Assembly (NCBI GenBank): GCA_947034895.1
Contig: OX344763.1
Coordinates: forward strand, 73,923,093 to 73,987,092
Direction: 5' to 3'
Source: Rhytidiadelphus loreus
Taxonomy: Eukaryota > Streptophyta > Bryopsida > Hypnales > Hylocomiaceae
DNA length: 64,000 nucleotides
Below the pieces are notes generated by a model. It was not told the DNA's origin. It searched no databases and saw only the letters and a list, made by a program, of their open reading frames with translations. Shown here piece after piece: positions 1 to 11,541 of the stretch. Both the position numbers and the translations under genes were made by a program. Position 1 is the stretch's first letter; the number at the start of each line of letters is the position of its first letter.

Positions 1-68
1 ACGAAAATTCACGTCAAGAAGATGGTAAAACATGTTTGTGCAAGTTGCATTTATTCCTATACTCATGA

Positions 69-107
69 ATTCAAAAGGATATGCACGTTTGTGTGGTCAC
101 TTTGAAT
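69..107. other. Inverted repeat ATTCAAA / TTTGAAT around a 25-base loop (first copy)
   Basis: ATTCAAA at 69-75, overlapping the EcoRI site, is complementary to TTTGAAT at 101-107, leaving 25 bases between. The pair recurs in most monomers. Where GAATTC is replaced by TCATTC the arms grow to 9 bp (TCATTCAAA and TTTGAATGA, for example 5063-5071 and 5097-5105). It could extrude as a weak hairpin or cruciform; a function is not shown. Confidence 0.65.
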
Positions 108-212
108 GATTCTGTGCTTGAAACAGAATATTGCGGCAATGGTCTTCCCCTGTACTTTAATGACTGTTTGGAAAAAGATAATGTTACGAAAATTCACGTA
201 CAGAAGATGGTA

Positions 213-222
213 AAACATGTTT
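213..222. other. 10-bp perfect palindrome AAACATGTTT (first copy)
   Basis: AAACATGTTT equals its own reverse complement and lies at unit positions 147-156, so it recurs in most monomers. In a minority, mostly after 50 kb, T155 becomes C (CATGCTTG) and breaks the dyad. It is followed after one G by a second dyad motif. Confidence 0.85.
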
Positions 223-223
223 G

Positions 224-234
224 TGCAAGTTGCA
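224..234. other. Dyad TGCAA-G-TTGCA (first copy)
   Basis: Unit positions 158-168 read TGCAAGTTGCA: two 5-bp complementary arms around a single G. It sits one base after the AAACATGTTT palindrome, so two dyads lie within 22 bp of the best-conserved segment. Rare departures include GTACAAG (for example about 4660 and 58130) and CAAATTGC (about 20215, 21880, 24470 and 27059). Confidence 0.8.
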
Positions 235-436
235 TTTATTCCTATACTCATGAATTCAAAAGGATATGCACGTTTGGGTGGTCACTTTGAATGATTCTGT
301 GCTTGAAACAGAATATTGCGGCAACGGTCTTCCCCTGTACTTTAATGACTGTTTGGAAAAAGATAATGTTACGAAAATTCACGTACAGAAGATGATAAAA
401 CATGTTTGTGCAAGTTGCATTTATTCCTATACTCAT

Positions 437-1176
437 GAATTCAAAAGGATATGCACGTTTGTGTGGTCACTTTGAATGATTCTGTGCTTGAAACAGAATA
501 TTGCGCCAACGGTCTTCCCCTGTACTTTAATGACTGTTTGGAAAAATATAATGTTACGAAAATTCACGTCAAGAAGATGATAAAACATGTTTGTGCAAGT
601 TGCATTTATTCCTATACTCATGAATTCAAAAGGATATGCACGTTTGTGTGGTCACTTTGAATGATTTTGTGCGTGAAACTAAAAATTGGAGCAACGGTCT
701 TGCCCTATACTTTAATGACAGTTTGAAAAAATATAATGTTACGAAAATTCACGTCAAGAAGATGGTAAAACATGTTTGTGCAAGTTGCATTTATTCCTAT
801 ACTCATGAATTCAAAAGGATATGCACGTTTGTGTGGTCACTTTGAATGATTCTGTGCGTGAAACTAAAAATTGGGGCAACGGTTTTGCCCTGTACTTTAA
901 TGACGGTTTCAAAAAATATAATGTCACGGAAATTCACGTGAAGAAGATGGTAAAACATGTTTGTGCAAGTTGCATTTATTCCTATACTCATGAATTCAAA
1001 AGGATACGCACGTTTGGGTGGTCACTTTGAATGATTCTGTGCTTGAAACAGAATATTGCGGCAACGGTCTTCCCCTGTACTTTAATGACTGTTTGGAAAA
1101 ATATATTGTTACGAAAATTCACGTTAAGAAGATGGTAAAACATGTTTGTGCAAGTTGCATTTATTCCTATACTCAT
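437..1176. repeat. P-K-W-P four-monomer cassette, copy 1
   Basis: Four units in fixed order: P with GGAAAAATATAATG; K with AATGACAGTTTG; W with TTGGGGC, GGTTTCAAAAAA and GTCACGGAAA; and P with AAATATATTG. The four variants occur together at five places in the first 11.2 kb. This copy has GCGCCAAC instead of GCGGCAAC in its first unit. Confidence 0.9.
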
Positions 1177-1361
1177 GAATTCAAAAGGATATGCACGTGT
1201 GTGTGGTCACTTTGAATGATTTTGTGCGTGAAACTAAAAATTGGAGCAACGGTCTTGCCCTATACTTTAATGACTGTTTGAAAAAATATAATGTTACGAA
1301 AATTCACGTCAAGAAGACGATAAAACATGTTTGTGCAAGTTGCATTTATTCCTATACTCAT

Positions 1362-1547
1362 GAATTTCAAAAGGATATGCACGTCTGTGTAGTCACTTTA
1401 AATGATTTTGTGCGTGAAACTAAAAATTGGAGCAACGGTCTTGCCCTGTACTTTAATGTCTGTTTGAAAAAATATAATGTTACGGAAATTCACATCAAGA
1501 AGACGATAAAACATGTTTGTGCAAGTTGCATTTATTCCTATTCTCAT
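1362..1547. repeat. 186-bp monomer, GAATTTC insertion 1
   Basis: One extra T in the EcoRI site (GAATTTC) destroys it and makes the unit 62 codons long, which joins two open frames into 131 codons. The same insertion is seen in six other units up to 12.7 kb. Confidence 0.93.
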
Positions 1548-4522
1548 TCATTCAAAAGGATATGCACGTTTGGGTGGTCACTTTGAATGATTTTGTGCGT
1601 GAAACTAAAAATTGGAGCAACGGTCTTGCCCTATACTTTAATGACGGTTTGAAAGAATATAATGTTACGAAAATTCACGTCAAGAAGATGGTAAAACATG
1701 CTTGTGCAAGTTGCATTTATTCCTATACTCATGAATTCAAAAGGATATGCACGTTTGGGTGGTCACTTTGAATGATTTTGTGTGTGAAACTAAAAATTGG
1801 AGCAACGGTCTTGCCCTGTACTTTAATGACGGTGTGAAAGAATATAATGTTACGAAAATTCTCGTGAAGAAGACGATAAAACATGTTTGTGCAAGTTGCA
1901 TTTATTCCTATACTCATGAATTCAAAAGGATACGCACGTTTGGGTGGTCACTTTGAATGATTTTGAGCGTGAAACTAAAAATTGGAGCAACGGTCTTGCC
2001 CTATACTTTAATGACTGTTTGAAAGAATATAATGTTACGAAAATTCACGTCAAGAAGATGGTAAAACATGTTTGTGCAAGTTGCATTTATTCCTATTCTC
2101 ATTCATTCAAAAGGATATGCACGTTTGGGTGGTCACTTTGAATGATTTTGTGCGTGAAACTAAAAATTGGAGCAACGGTCTTGCCCTGTACTTTAATGAC
2201 GGTGTGAAAGAATATAATGTTACGAAAATTCACGTCAAGAAGATGGTAAAACATGTTTGTGCAAGTTGCATTTATTCCTATACTCATGAATTCAAAAGGA
2301 TATGCACGTTTGGGTGGTCACTTTGAATGATTTTGTGTGTGAAACTAAAAATTGGAGCAACGGTCTTGCCCTATACTTTAATGACTGTTTGAAGAAATAT
2401 AATGTTACGAAAATTCACGTCAAGAAGATGGTAAAACATGTTTGTGCAAGTTGCATTTATTCCTATACTCATGAATTCAAAAGGATATGCACGTTTGGGT
2501 GGTCACTTTGAATGATTTTGTGCGTGAAACTAAAAATTGGAGCAACGGTCTTGCCCTATACTTTAATGACCGTTTGAAAAAATATAATGTTACGAAAATT
2601 CACGTCAAGAAGATGATAAAACATGTTTGTGCAAGTTGCATTTATTCCTATACTCATGAATTCAAAAGGATATGCACGTTTGTGTGGTCACTTTGAATGA
2701 TTTTGTGCGTGAAACTAAAAATTGGAGCAACGGTCTTGCCCTATACTTTAATGACTGTTTGAAAAAATATAATGTTACGAAAATTCACGTCAAGAAGATG
2801 GTAAAACATGTTTGTGCAAGTTGCATTTATTCCTATACTCATGAATTCAAAAGGATATGCACGTTTGTGTGGTCACTTTGAATGATTTTGTGCGTGAAAC
2901 TAAAAATTGGAGCAACGGTCTTGCCCTATACTTTAATGACTGTTTGAAAAAATATAATGTTACGAAAATTCACGTCAAGAAGATGGTAAAACATGTTTGT
3001 GCAAGTTGCATTTATTCCTATTCTCATTCATTCAAAAGGATATGCACGTTTGGGTGGTCACTTTGAATGATTTTGTGCGTGAAACTAAAAATTGGAGCAA
3101 CGGTCTTGCCCTATACTTTAATGACGGTTTGAAAGAATATAATGTTACGAAAATTCACGTCAAGAAGATGGTAAAACATGTTTGTGCAAGTTGCATTTAT
3201 TCCTATACTCATGAATTCAAAAGGATATGCACGTTTGTGTGGTCACTTTGAATGATTTTGTGTGTGAAACTAAAAATTGGAGCAACGGTCTTGCCCTGTA
3301 CTTTAATGACGGTGTGAAAGAATATAATGTTACGAAAATTCTCGTGAAGAAGACGATAAAACATGTTTGTGCAAGTTGCATTTATTCCTATACTCATGAA
3401 TTCAAAAGGATACGCACGTTTGGGTGGTCACTTTGAATGATTTTGAGCGTGAAACTAAAAATTGGAGCAACGGTCTTGCCCTATACTTTAATGACTGTTT
3501 GAAAGAATATAATGTTACGAAAATTCACGTCAAGAAGATGGTAAAACATGTTTGTGCAAGTTGCATTTATTCCTACACTCAGGAATTGAAAAGGATATGC
3601 ACGTCTATGTGGTCACTCTGAATGATTTTGTACGTGAAACTAAAAATTGGAGCAACGGTCTTGCCCTATACTTTAATGACGGTTTGAAAGAATATAATGT
3701 TACGAAAATTCACGTACAGAAGATGGTAAAACATGTTTGTGCAAGTTGCATTTATTCCTATACTCATGAATTCAAAAGGATATGCACGTTTGGGTGGTCA
3801 CTTTGAATGATTTTGTGTGTGAAACTAAAAATTGGAGCAACGGTCTTGCTCTGTACTTTAATGACGGTGTGAAAGAATATAATGTTACGAAAATTCACGT
3901 CAAGAAGATGGTAAAACATGTTTGTGCAAGTTGCATTTATTCCTATACTCATGAATTCAAAAGGATACGCACGTTTGGGTGGTCACTTTGAATGATTTTG
4001 AGCGTGAAACTAAAAATTGGAGCAACGGTCTAGACCTATACTTTAATGACTGTTTGGAAAAATATAATGTTACGAAAATTTACGTCAAGAAGATGATAAA
4101 ACATGTTTGTGCAAGTTGCATTTATTCCTATACTCATGAATTCAAAAGGATATGCACGTTTGGGTGGTCACTTTGAATGATTTTGTGCGTGAAACTAAAA
4201 ATTGGAGCAACGGTCTTGCCCTATACTTTAATGACAGTTTGAAAAAATATAATGTTACGAAAATTCACGTCAAGAAGATGGTAAAACATGTTTGTGCAAG
4301 TTGCATTTATTCCTATACTCATGAATTCAAAAGGATACGCACGTTTGGGTGGTCACTTTGAATGATTTTGAGCGTGAAACTAAAAATTGGAGCAACGGTC
4401 TTGCCCTATACTTTAATGACTGTTTGAAAAAATATAATGTTACGAAAATTCACGTGAAGAAGATGGTAAAACATGTTTGTGCAAGTTGCATTTATTCCTA
4501 TACTCATGAATTCAAAAGGATA
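1548..4522. repeat. K-rich block with GGTGTGAAAG variants and an internal 1480-bp duplication
   Basis: Units are nearly all type K. Several carry GACGGTGTGAAAG or GACGGTTTGAAAG in place of GACTGTTTGAAAA, and several have TGTGAGCGTG-like changes (TTTTGAGCG). The run from about 1517 to 2090 is repeated from about 2997 to 3570 with a 1480-bp offset (8 x 185), including the unusual AATTCTCGTGAAG. One unit starting at 3582 has lost EcoRI through GAATTG. Confidence 0.8.
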
Positions 4523-5247
4523 TGCACGTTTGGGTGGTCACTTTGAATGATTCTGTGCTTGAAACAGAATATTGCGCCAACGGTCTTCCCCTGTACTTTA
4601 ATGACTGTTTGGAAAAATATATTGTTACGAAAATTCACGTCAAGAAGATGGTAAAACATGTTTGTACAAGTTGCATTTATTAGTATATTCATGAATTCAA
4701 AAGGATATGCACGTTTGTGTGGTCACTTTGAATGATTTTGTGCGTGAAACTAAAAATTGGAGCAACGGTCTTGCCCTATACTTTAATGACTGTTTGAAAA
4801 AATATAATGTTACGAAAATTCACGTCAAGAAGACGATAAAACATGTTTGTGCAAGTTGCATTTATTCCTATACTCATGAATTCAAAAGGATATGCACGTT
4901 TGGGTGGTCACTTTGAATGATTCTGTACTTGAAACAGAATATTGCGGCAACGGTCTTCCCCTGTACTTTAATGACTGTTTGGAAAAAGATAATGTTACGA
5001 AAATTCACGTACAGAAGATGGTAAAACATGTTTGTGCAAGTTGCATTTATTCCTATACTCATTCATTCAAAAGAATATGCACGTTTGGGTGGTCACTTTG
5101 AATGATTCTGTGCTTGAAACAGAATATTGCGGCAACGGTCTTCCCCTGTACTTTAATGACTCTTTGGAAAAAGATAATGTTACGAAAATTCACGTACAGA
5201 AGATGATAAAACATGTTTGTGCAAGTTGCATTTATTCCTATACTCAT

Positions 5248-5987
5248 GAATTCAAAAGGATATGCACGTTTGGGTGGTCACTTTGAATGATTCTGTGCTT
5301 GAAACAGAATATTGCGGCAACGGTCTTCCCCTGTACTTTAATGACTGTTTGGAAAAATATAATGTTACGAAAATTCACGTCAAGAAGATGATAAAACATG
5401 TTTGTGCAAGTTGCATTTATTCCTATACTCATGAATTCAAAAGGATATGCACGTTTGTGTGGTCACTTTGAATGATTTTGTGCGTGAAACTAAAAATTGG
5501 AGCAACGGTCTTGCCCTATACTTTAATGACAGTTTGAAAAAATATAATGTTACGAAAATTCACGTCAAGAAGATGGTAAAACATGTTTGTGCAAGTTGCA
5601 TTTATTCCTATACTCATGAATTCAAAAGGATATGCACGTTTGTGTGGTCACTTTGAATGATTCTGTGCGTGAAACTAAAAATTGGGGCAACGGTTTTGCC
5701 CTGTACTTTAATGACGGTTTCAAAAAATATAATGTCACGGAAATTCACGTGAAGAAGATGGTAAAACATGTTTGTGCAAGTTGCATTTATTCCTATACTC
5801 ATGAATTCAAAAGGATACGCACGTTTGGGTGGTCACTTTGAATGATTCTGTGCTTGAAACAGAATATTGCGGCAACGGTCTTCCCCTGTACTTTAATGAC
5901 TGTTTGGAAAAATATATTGTTACGAAAATTCACGTTAAGAAGATGGTAAAACATGTTTGTGCAAGTTGCATTTATTCCTATACTCAT
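5248..5987. repeat. P-K-W-P four-monomer cassette, copy 2
   Basis: Same four variants in the same order as at 437-1176, offset 4811 bp. Like copy 1 it is followed by a K unit and a 186-bp K unit with GAATTTC. Confidence 0.9.
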
Positions 5988-6172
5988 GAATTCAAAAGGA
6001 TATGCACGTGTGTGTGGTCACTTTGAATGATTTTGTGCGTGAAACTAAAAATTGGAGCAACGGTCTTGCCCTATACTTTAATGACTGTTTGAAAAAATAT
6101 AATGTTACGAAAATTCACGTCAAGAAGACGATAAAACATGTTTGTGCAAGTTGCATTTATTCCTATACTCAT

Positions 6173-6358
6173 GAATTTCAAAAGGATATGCACGTCTGTG
6201 TAGTCACTTTAAATGATTTTGTGCGTGAAACTAAAAATTGGAGCAACGGTCTTGCCCTGTACTTTAATGTCTGTTTGAAAAAATATAATGTTACGGAAAT
6301 TCACATCAAGAAGACGATAAAACATGTTTGTGCAAGTTGCATTTATTCCTATACTCAT
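6173..6358. repeat. 186-bp monomer, GAATTTC insertion 2
   Basis: Same extra T and same AATGTCTG middle as at 1362, in the 4811-bp duplicate. Confidence 0.93.
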
Positions 6359-7098
6359 GAATTCAAAAGGATATGCACGTTTGTGTGGTCACTTTGAATG
6401 ATTCTGTGCTTGAAACAGAATATTGCGGCAACGGTCTTCCCCTGTACTTTAATGACTGTTTGGAAAAAGATAATGTTACGAAAATTCACGTACAGAAGAT
6501 GGTAAAACATGTTTGTGCAAGTTGCATTTATTCCTATACTCATGAATTCAAAAGGATATGCACGTTTGTGTGGTCACTTTGAATGATTCTGTGCTTGAAA
6601 CAGAATATTGCGGCAATGGTCTTCCCCTGTACTTTAATGACTGTTTGGAAAAAGATAATGTTACGAAAATTCACGTACAGAAGATGATAAAACATGTTTG
6701 TGCAAGTTGCATTTATTCCTATACTCATGAATTCAAAAGGATATGCACGTTTGTGTGGTCACTTTGAATGATTCTGTGCTTGAAACAGAATATTGCGGCA
6801 ATGGTCTTCCCCTGTACTTTAATGACTGTTTGGAAAAAGATAATGTTACGAAAATTCACGTACAGAAGATGATAAAACATGTTTGTGCAAGTTGCATTTA
6901 TTCCTATACTCATGAATTCAAAAGGATATGCACGTTTGTGTGGTCACTTTGAATGATTCTGTGCGTGAAACTAAAAATTGGGGCAACGGTTTTGCCCTGT
7001 ACTTTAATGACGGTTTCAAAAAATATAATGTCACGGAAATTCACGTGAAGAAGACGATAAAACATGTTTGTGCAAGTTGCATTTATTCCTATACTCAT

Positions 7099-7284
7099 GA
7101 ATTTCAAAAGGATATGCACGTCTGTGTAGTCACTCTAAATGATTTTGTGCGTGAAACTAAAAATTGGAGCAACGGTCTTGCCCTGTACTTTAATGTCTGT
7201 TTGAAAAAATATAATGTTACGGAAATTCACATCAAGAAGACGATAAAACATGTTTGTGCAAGTTGCATTTATTCCTATACTCAT
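7099..7284. repeat. 186-bp monomer, GAATTTC insertion 3
   Basis: Same extra T, but the unit before it is W with GTCACGGAAA instead of K, so the insertion-bearing unit has been joined to a different neighbour by exchange. Confidence 0.93.
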
Positions 7285-7469
7285 GAATTCAAAAGGATAT
7301 GCACGTTTGTGTGGTCACTTTGAATGATTCTGTGCTTGAAACAGAATATTGCGGCAACGGTCTTCCCCTGTACTTTAATGACTGTTTGGAAAAAGATAAT
7401 GTTACGAAAATTCACGTACAGAAGATGGTAAAACATGTTTGTGCAAGTTGCATTTATTCCTATACTCAT

Positions 7470-8209
7470 GAATTCAAAAGGATATGCACGTTTGGGTGGT
7501 CACTTTGAATGATTCTGTGCTTGAAACAGAATATTGCGGCAACGGTCTTCCCCTGTACTTTAATGACTGTTTGGAAAAATATAATGTTACGAAAATTCAC
7601 GTCAAGAAGATGATAAAACATGTTTGTGCAAGTTGCATTTATTCCTATACTCATGAATTCAAAAGGATATGCACGTTTGTGTGGTCACTTTGAATGATTT
7701 TGTGCGTGAAACTAAAAATTGGAGCAACGGTCTTGCCCTATACTTTAATGACAGTTTGAAAAAATATAATGTTACGAAAATTCACGTCAAGAAGATGGTA
7801 AAACATGTTTGTGCAAGTTGCATTTATTCCTATACTCATGAATTCAAAAGGATATGCACGTTTGTGTGGTCACTTTGAATGATTCTGTGCGTGAAACTAA
7901 AAATTGGGGCAACGGTTTTGCCCTGTACTTTAATGACGGTTTCAAAAAATATAATGTCACGGAAATTCACGTGAAGAAGATGGTAAAACATGTTTGTGCA
8001 AGTTGCATTTATTCCTATACTCATGAATTCAAAAGGATACGCACGTTTGGGTGGTCACTTTGAATGATTCTGTGCTTGAAACAGAATATTGCGGCAACGG
8101 TCTTCCCCTGTACTTTAATGACTGTTTGGAAAAATATATTGTTACGAAAATTCACGTCAAGAAGATGGTAAAACATGTTTGTGCAAGTTGCATTTATTCC
8201 TATACTCAT
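7470..8209. repeat. P-K-W-P four-monomer cassette, copy 3
   Basis: Same four variants, 2222 bp after copy 2. Unlike the other copies it is followed by P units, not by K and a 186-bp K unit. Confidence 0.9.
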
Positions 8210-8579
8210 GAATTCAAAAGGATATGCACGTTTGTGTGGTCACTTTGAATGATTCTGTGCTTGAAACAGAATATTGCGGCAATGGTCTTCCCCTGTACTT
8301 TAATGACTGTTTGGAAAAAGATAATGTTACGAAAATTCACGTACAGAAGATGGTAAAACATGTTTGTGCAAGTTGCATTTATTCCTATACTCATGAATTC
8401 AAAAGGATATGCACGTTTGGGTGGTCACTTTGAATGATTCTGTGCTTGAAACAGAATATTGCGGCAACGGTCTTCCCCTGTACTTTAATGACTGTTTGGA
8501 AAAAGATAATGTTACGAAAATTCACGTACAGAAGATGATAAAACATGTTTGTGCAAGTTGCATTTATTCCTATACTCAT

Positions 8580-9319
8580 GAATTCAAAAGGATATGCACG
8601 TTTGGGTGGTCACTTTGAATGATTCTGTGCTTGAAACAGAATATTGCGGCAACGATCTTCCCCTGTACTTTAATGACTGTTTGGAAAAATATAATGTTAC
8701 GAAAATTCACGTCAAGAAGATGATAAAACATGTTTGTGCAAGTTGCATTTATTCCTATACTCATGAATTCAAAAGGATATGCACGTTTGTGTGGTCACTT
8801 TGAATGATTTTGTGCGTGAAACTAAAAATTGGAGCAACGGTCTTGCCCTATACTTTAATGACAGTTTGAAAAAATATAATGTTACGAAAATTCACGTCAA
8901 GAAGATGGTAAAACATGTTTGTGCAAGTTGCATTTATTCCTATACTCATGAATTCAAAAGGATATGCACGTTTGTGTGGTCACTTTGAATGATTCTGTGC
9001 GTGAAACTAAAAATTGGGGCAACGGTTTTGCCCTGTACTTTAATGACGGTTTGAAAAAATATAATGTCACGGAAATTCACGTGAAGAAGATGGTAAAACA
9101 TGTTTGTGCAAGTTGCATTTATTCCTATACTCATGAATTCAAAAGGATACGCACGTTTGGGTGGTCACTTTGAATGATTCTGTGCTTGAAACAGAATATT
9201 GCGGCAACGGTCTTCCCCTGTACTTTAATGACTGTTTGGAAAAATATATTGTTACGAAAATTCACGTTAAGAAGATGGTAAAACATGTTTGTGCAAGTTG
9301 CATTTATTCCTATACTCAT
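8580..9319. repeat. P-K-W-P four-monomer cassette, copy 4
   Basis: Same four variants, 1110 bp (6 units) after copy 3. Its first unit has AACGATCTTCC and its W unit has GGTTTGAAAAAA instead of GGTTTCAAAAAA. It is followed by a K and a 186-bp K unit. Confidence 0.9.
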
Positions 9320-9504
9320 GAATTCAAAAGGATATGCACGTTTCTGTGGTCACTTTGAATGATTTTGTGCGTGAAACTAAAAATTGGAGCAACGGTCTTG
9401 CCCTATACTTTAATGACTGTTTGAAAAAATATAATGTTACGAAAATTCACGTCAAGAAGACGATAAAACATGTTTGTGCAAGTTGCATTTATTCCTATAC
9501 TCAT

Positions 9505-9690
9505 GAATTTCAAAAGGATATGCACGTCTGTGTAGTCACTTTAAATGATTTTGTGCGTGAAACTAAAAATTGGAGCAACGGTCTTGCCCTGTACTTTAAT
9601 GTCTGTTTGAAAAAATATAATGTTACGAAAATTCACGTCAAGAAGATGGTAAAACATGTTTGTGCAAGTTGCATTTATTCCTATACTCAT
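9505..9690. repeat. 186-bp monomer, GAATTTC insertion 4
   Basis: Same extra T and AATGTCTG middle, after the fourth P-K-W-P cassette and one K unit. Confidence 0.93.
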
Positions 9691-10245
9691 GAATTCAAAA
9701 GGATATGCACGTTTGTGTGGTCACTTTGAATGATTCTGTGCTTGAAACAGAATATTGCGGCAACGGTCTTCCCCTGTACTTTAATGACTGTTTGGAAAAA
9801 GATAATGTTACGAAAATTCACGTACAGAAGATGGTAAAACATGTTTGTGCAAGTTGCATTTATTCCTATACTCATGAATTCAAAAGGATATGCACGTTTG
9901 TGTGGTCACTTTGAATGATTTTGTGCGTGAAACTAAAAATTGGAGCAACGGTCTTGCCCTATACTTTAATGACTGTTTGAAAAAATATAATGTTACGAAA
10001 ATTCACGTCAAGAAGATGGTAAAACATGTTTGTGCAAGTTGCATTTATTCCTACACTCATGAATTCAAAAGGATATGCACGTTTGTGTGGTCACTTTGAA
10101 TGATTCTGTGCTTGAAACAGAATATTGCGGCAATGGTCTTCCCCTGTACTTTAATGACTGTTTGGAAAAAGATAATGTTACGAAAATTCACGTACAGAAG
10201 ATGGTAAAACATGTTTGTGCAAGTTGCATTTATTCCTATACTCAT

Positions 10246-10430
10246 GAATTCAAAAGGATATGCACGTTTGGGTGGTCACTTTGAATGATTTTGTGTGTGA
10301 AACTAAAAATTGGAGCAACGGTCTTCCCCTGTACTTTAATGACTGTTTGGAAAAAGATAATGTTACGAAAATTCACGTACAGAAGATGATAAAACATGTT
10401 TGTGCAAGTTGCATTTATTCCTATACTCAT
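10246..10430. repeat. Chimeric monomer, K left half and P right half
   Basis: The left part reads as K (TGTGTGAAACTAAAAATTGG, then AGCAACGG). From CTTCCCCTGTAC onward it reads as P (TTTGGAAAAAGATAATG, CACGTACAG). The switch lies near 10318-10326. Neighbouring units are pure types, so this is best read as a crossover or conversion tract inside one monomer. Confidence 0.8.
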
Positions 10431-11170
10431 GAATTCAAAAGGATATGCACGTTTGGGTGGTCACTTTGAATGATTCTGTGCTTGAAACAGAATATTGCGG
10501 CAACGGTCTTCCCCTGTACTTTAATGACTGTTTGGAAAAATATAATGTTACGAAAATTCACGTCAAGAAGATGATAAAACATGTTTGTGCAAGTTGCATT
10601 TATTCCTATACTCATGAATTCAAAAGGATATGCACGTTTGTGTGGTCACTTTGAATGATTTTGTGCGTGAAACTAAAAATTGGAGCAACGGTCTTGCCCT
10701 ATACTTTAATGACAGTTTGAAAAAATATAATGTTACGAAAATTCACGTCAAGAAGATGGTAAAACATGTTTGTGCAAGTTGCATTTATTCCTAGACTCAT
10801 GAATTCAAAAGGATATGCACGTTTGTGTGGTCACTTTGAATGATTCTGTGCGTGAAACTAAAAATTGGGGCAACGGTTTTGCCCTGTACTTTAATGACGG
10901 TTTCAAAAAATATAATGTCACGGAAATTCACGTGAAGAAGATAGTAAAACATGTTTGTGCAAGTTGCATTTATTCCTATACTCATGAATTCAAAAGGATA
11001 CGCACGTTTGGGTGGTCACTTTGAATGATTCTGTGCTTGAAACAGAATATTGCGGCAACGGTCTTCCCCTGTACTTTAATGACTGTTTGGAAAAATATAT
11101 TGTTACGAAAATTCACGTGAAGAAGATGGTAAAACATGTTTGTGCAAGTTGCATTTATTCCTATACTCAT
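10431..11170. repeat. P-K-W-P four-monomer cassette, copy 5
   Basis: Same four variants, 1851 bp after copy 4. Its K unit has ATTCCTAGACTC and its W unit has GATAGTAAAAC. It is followed by a K and a 186-bp K unit. Confidence 0.88.
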
Positions 11171-11355
11171 GAATTCAAAAGGATATGCACGTTTGTGTGG
11201 TCACTTTGAATGATTTTGTGCGTGAAACTAAAAATTGGAGCAACGGTCTTGCCCTATACTTTAATGACTGTTTGAAAAAATATAATGTTACGAAAATTCA
11301 CGTCAAGAAGACGATAAAACATGTTTGTGCAAGTTGCATTTATTCCTATACTCAT

Positions 11356-11541
11356 GAATTTCAAAAGGATATGCACGTCTGTGTAGTCACTTTAAATGAT
11401 TTTGTGCGTGAAACTAAAAATTGGAGCAACGGTCTTGCCCTGTACTTTAATGTCTGTTTGAAAAAATATAATGTTACGAAAATTCACGTCAAGAAGATGG
11501 TAAAACATGTTTGTGCAAGTTGCATTTATTCCTATACTCAT
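11356..11541. repeat. 186-bp monomer, GAATTTC insertion 5
   Basis: Middle unit of the first 556-bp trimer. Confidence 0.93.

Larger units (their letters stand above)
67..251. repeat. Example satellite monomer (type P), EcoRI to EcoRI
   Basis: This is the first complete unit and sets the numbering used here: G of GAATTC is position 1. In order it holds the EcoRI site (1-6), an A-rich step into ATATGCACGTTTG, GGTCACTTTGAATGATT (about 29-45), the type-defining middle (46-136), and the conserved tail ending TCCTATACTCAT (174-185). A typical K unit counted by hand has 63 G+C of 185 and 5 CpG. Type P is recognised by CAGAATATTGCGGC, CTTCCCCTGTAC and TTTGGAAAAAGAT. The length is not divisible by three, so an open frame shifts at each unit. 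Confidence 0.97.
212..265. other. Conserved segment of the monomer, candidate protein-binding box (first copy)
   Basis: Unit positions 146-185 plus 1-14 of the next unit change much less between monomers than the middle. The segment starts with AAAACATGTTTGTGCAAG, continues through TTGCATTTATTCCTATACTC and ends past the EcoRI site. Recurrent exceptions are CATG to CATGC, TTTATTCC to TTTATTAG, TTTAATCC or TTGATTCC, and GAATTC to TCATTC. Satellites often keep one short segment under constraint when a centromere protein binds it. That is known for other satellites and only inferred here. Confidence 0.6.
1..1547. repeat. Mixed P/K/W block, near-duplicate of 4812-6358
   Basis: The order of monomer types is P, P, P, K, W, P (with ATATATTG), K, then a 186-bp K. 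The same order and many private variants return 4811 bp downstream (26 x 185 + 1). The block ends where a K unit with TCATTC in place of GAATTC begins. Confidence 0.85.

Noticed and set aside
160..190. AAAAAGATAATG or AAAAAATATAATG as a TATA box or bacterial -10 element
   Set aside because: It is part of the A/T-rich middle of each unit, without a matching upstream element or a gene downstream.
81..290. 69-codon plus-strand frame, repeated in most units, as a small protein gene family
   Set aside because: Each frame runs across the unit boundary and overlaps the next copy in another frame because 185 is not divisible by three. A minus-strand frame covers the same bases. There is no promoter, intron or conserved residue pattern, and stops and 1-bp indels occur freely.
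1191..1586. 131-codon frame, also at 6002, 6928, 9334, 11185, 11741 and 12297, as a two-domain repeat protein
   Set aside because: It arises only because one inserted T makes a unit 186 bp, so two copies read in the same frame. The two halves are the same satellite unit.
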